NCBI GenBank assembly: GCA_043820045.1
Contig: JBDREF010000045.1
Coordinates: forward strand, 1-5,888
DNA: 5,888 nt
Direction: 5' to 3'
Source: JBDREF01 sp043820045
GTDB taxonomy: Bacteria > Planctomycetota > Phycisphaerae > Sedimentisphaerales > Anaerobacaceae
Positions 5,063 to 5,888 of this stretch are shown here, one piece after another. Below the pieces are notes generated by a model. It worked only from the letters and a program-made list of their open reading frames with translations, had not been told where the DNA came from and searched no databases. The translations under genes and the position numbers were made by a program. Within the stretch, counting starts at the first letter, position 1. Each line of letters opens with the position of its first letter.

Positions 5063-5212
5063 TTACCGTCCGCCGCCGGACCCGGCAAGAAGAAAAAAGT
5101 CAAGTAGGACGGGCAGGACTCCGGCCAATCCGGCTTTGGGCCACGGTACACCACTGATATAATTGGCCTTGTCGAAATAAATCGTGAAGCCTGTGTACGA
5201 ATCGATTAACAT
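5063..5212 (-). CDS. Doubtful 49-residue hydrophobic protein
   Basis: A frame of 49 codons from ATG (5212) to TAA (5063-5065). It contains TGFTIYFDKANYISGVPW and a hydrophobic stretch (about residues 27-44, AGLAGVLPVLLDFFLLAG) ending in a Gly-rich tail. Codon choice looks natural and the frame lies upstream of the PH-domain gene on the same strand (97-base gap), so a small operon is possible. Against it: no ribosome site is visible before the ATG, the plus-strand gene starts only 11 bases away in the opposite direction, and a plausible plus-strand promoter (TATAAT at 5158-5163) lies within it. A hairpin GTCCG-CCGC-CGGAC (5068-5081) overlaps its 3' end and is followed on the minus strand by a T5 run, terminator-like. 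Confidence 0.25.
   Translation of the reverse strand: MLIDSYTGFTIYFDKANYISGVPWPKAGLAGVLPVLLDFFLLAGSGGGR
5136..5163 (+). promoter_or_regulatory. Putative promoter of the multi-pass membrane protein gene
   Basis: A perfect TATAAT (5158-5163) is preceded by TTGGGC (5136-5141, three of six consensus bases) with a 16-base spacer. Transcription would start near 5170, leaving about 54 bases of leader before the ATG at 5224. No other TATAAT-like box lies closer to that start. Confidence 0.4.
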
Positions 5213-5223
5213 CGTGCAGTGAA

Positions 5224-5691
5224 ATGAGAGAGCGGTTTCCATTCTATGTCTGGCTGCTCCCGCTGATTTGGGGGGTCTGCTCGTATGCTCACCACAACTA
5301 CCCGGGTGATGAAAACGCGATGTGGCTAATCTCCTCTGCAGCGGGATCGTGGCTGGCGCCTTTCGCGTTCGTCGCAGGCGCCTCCAAGCAGGCCGTAGCT
5401 CTGGCCATTGCCCTGGCGGGAGCACTCGTAATCGGAGCAGCGGGGTTCGCGATGGATTGGTTCCGTGTCCGCAAGCTGCTCTGGGCGATCCTCTTTGTCT
5501 TCTGCTCATCGGCAATCTTCGTCACGGCGATAATGAGCTATCCCAGCATCGAACGGGCAATCAGCAAGAACGGCTCCTTGTGGGCCTATATCCTGTTCTC
5601 AATCAATATCGGTATCTACGCCTCGATCATCCTCTCGGTCTGTGCCACGCTGATCGTCAGAGTAGCGAGACGCAAAAGAAAAGGCTCCTAA
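5224..5691 (+). CDS. Multi-pass membrane protein of unknown function
   Basis: A 155-residue, strongly hydrophobic protein with about five membrane segments: residues 6-22 (FPFYVWLLPLIWGV region), 33-52, 57-79 (AVALAIALAGALVIGAAGF), 84-105 (LLWAILFVFCSSAIFVTAI) and 120-145. Positive charges cluster before segment 4 (RVRK, 81-84) and at the tail RVARRKRKGS, placing the C-terminus inside by the positive-inside rule. An HHNYPGDEN loop (23-31) between segments 1 and 2 would be outside. No family motif is recognised; it may be a lineage-specific conserved hypothetical. The ATG at 5224 has no clear Shine-Dalgarno, but the first membrane segment needs this start; the next ATG (5320) would remove it. 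It appears monocistronic, with its own promoter-like box upstream and a hairpin just after the stop. It could be a transport or stress accessory protein, but nothing here shows that. Confidence 0.72.
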   Translation: MRERFPFYVWLLPLIWGVCSYAHHNYPGDENAMWLISSAAGSWLAPFAFVAGASKQAVALAIALAGALVIGAAGFAMDWFRVRKLLWAILFVFCSSAIFVTAIMSYPSIERAISKNGSLWAYILFSINIGIYASIILSVCATLIVRVARRKRKGS

Positions 5692-5707
5692 ACGGCCACC
5701 TTGTAGG

Positions 5708-5728
5708 ATGGGTAGGCTCCCTGCCCAT
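5708..5728 (+). terminator. Hairpin after the membrane protein gene
   Basis: ATGGGTAGG (5708-5716) pairs with CCTGCCCAT (5720-5728) around CTC: nine pairs, one of them U-G. It starts 16 bases after the stop codon. No U-run follows (GCAGTGTAAG), so termination efficiency is uncertain. A weaker repeat, GTTGCA (5743-5748) with TGCAAC (5769-5774), follows. Confidence 0.4.
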
Positions 5729-5833
5729 GCAGTGTAAGTTACGTTGCATGGCGGATTAACATGCGAAGTGCAACACAAGCGTTGCGGATCATGTTGAGCC
5801 GTCCGGTTGCACACTTTTAGTTCGAGTTCTGTT

Positions 5834-5853
5834 CTGGGGACTGAAGTCCCCAG
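5834..5853. terminator. GC-rich perfect hairpin near the window end
   Basis: CTGGGGAC (5834-5841) and GTCCCCAG (5846-5853) form eight perfect pairs around TGAA. GGGATTTTCC follows, with only four T residues. It may be a terminator, a leader element of a gene beyond the window, or a REP-like repeat. No gene was found in 5692-5888. Confidence 0.4.
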
Positions 5854-5888
5854 AGCCCTGGGATTTTCCGCTTTGAGCCAGAGGCATG

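Noticed and set aside
5743..5820. Possible tRNA-like or small-RNA fold (GTTGCA/TGCAAC repeat, TTCGA downstream)
   Set aside because: No acceptor stem, anticodon arm or T-arm consensus could be assembled.
1..5888. CRISPR array or complete insertion sequence
   Set aside because: No regularly spaced repeats and no intact transposase frame were found on either strand.

Overview
This window looks like chromosomal DNA from an environmental bacterium, moderately GC-rich with sparse, loosely spaced genes. The gene content fits the Planctomycetota, perhaps a Phycisphaerae-like lineage: a Tat-exported sugar isomerase-like TIM-barrel protein, a GH15 glucoamylase-like enzyme, lineage-type small hypothetical proteins and long structured intergenic stretches. 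The taxonomic call is inference from style and gene families; no rRNA or marker gene is present.

Layout on the + strand: the last 21 codons of an unknown gene (1-66); a promoter with a 21-bp-phased direct repeat (209-245) in front of a small protein with a signal peptide (262-627); a long leader hairpin abutting the ribosome binding site (797-850) of a TPR-like protein (860-1330); a strong stem-loop (1351-1406); and a compact GH15 (alpha/alpha)6-barrel enzyme (1557-2750). A non-genic zone of about 740 bases (2751-3489) follows. It holds a tiny minus-strand cysteine-rich reading frame with a good Shine-Dalgarno inside a hairpin (2701-2865), a perfect 38-bp palindrome (2973-3010) and decayed dispersed-repeat sequence (about 3086-3360). 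It ends in a clear promoter for the Tat-exported TIM-barrel gene (3490-4443). A minus-strand bacterial PH-domain membrane protein (4513-4965) is convergent with that gene. Further on are a doubtful minus-strand 49-codon frame (5063-5212), a plus-strand multi-pass membrane protein (5224-5691) and two terminator-like hairpins (5708-5728, 5834-5853).

The genes do not form one obvious operon. GH15 (alpha-glucan breakdown, apparently cytoplasmic) and the exported TIM-barrel protein both suggest carbohydrate use, but each seems to have its own regulatory region. The most unusual content is the amount of palindromic and hairpin structure: stem-loops lie directly at the ribosome binding sites of two frames (797-850 on +, 2806-2865 on -), and a spacer-less 38-bp palindrome sits between them and the next gene. 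No complete mobile element, CRISPR array, tRNA or rRNA was seen.
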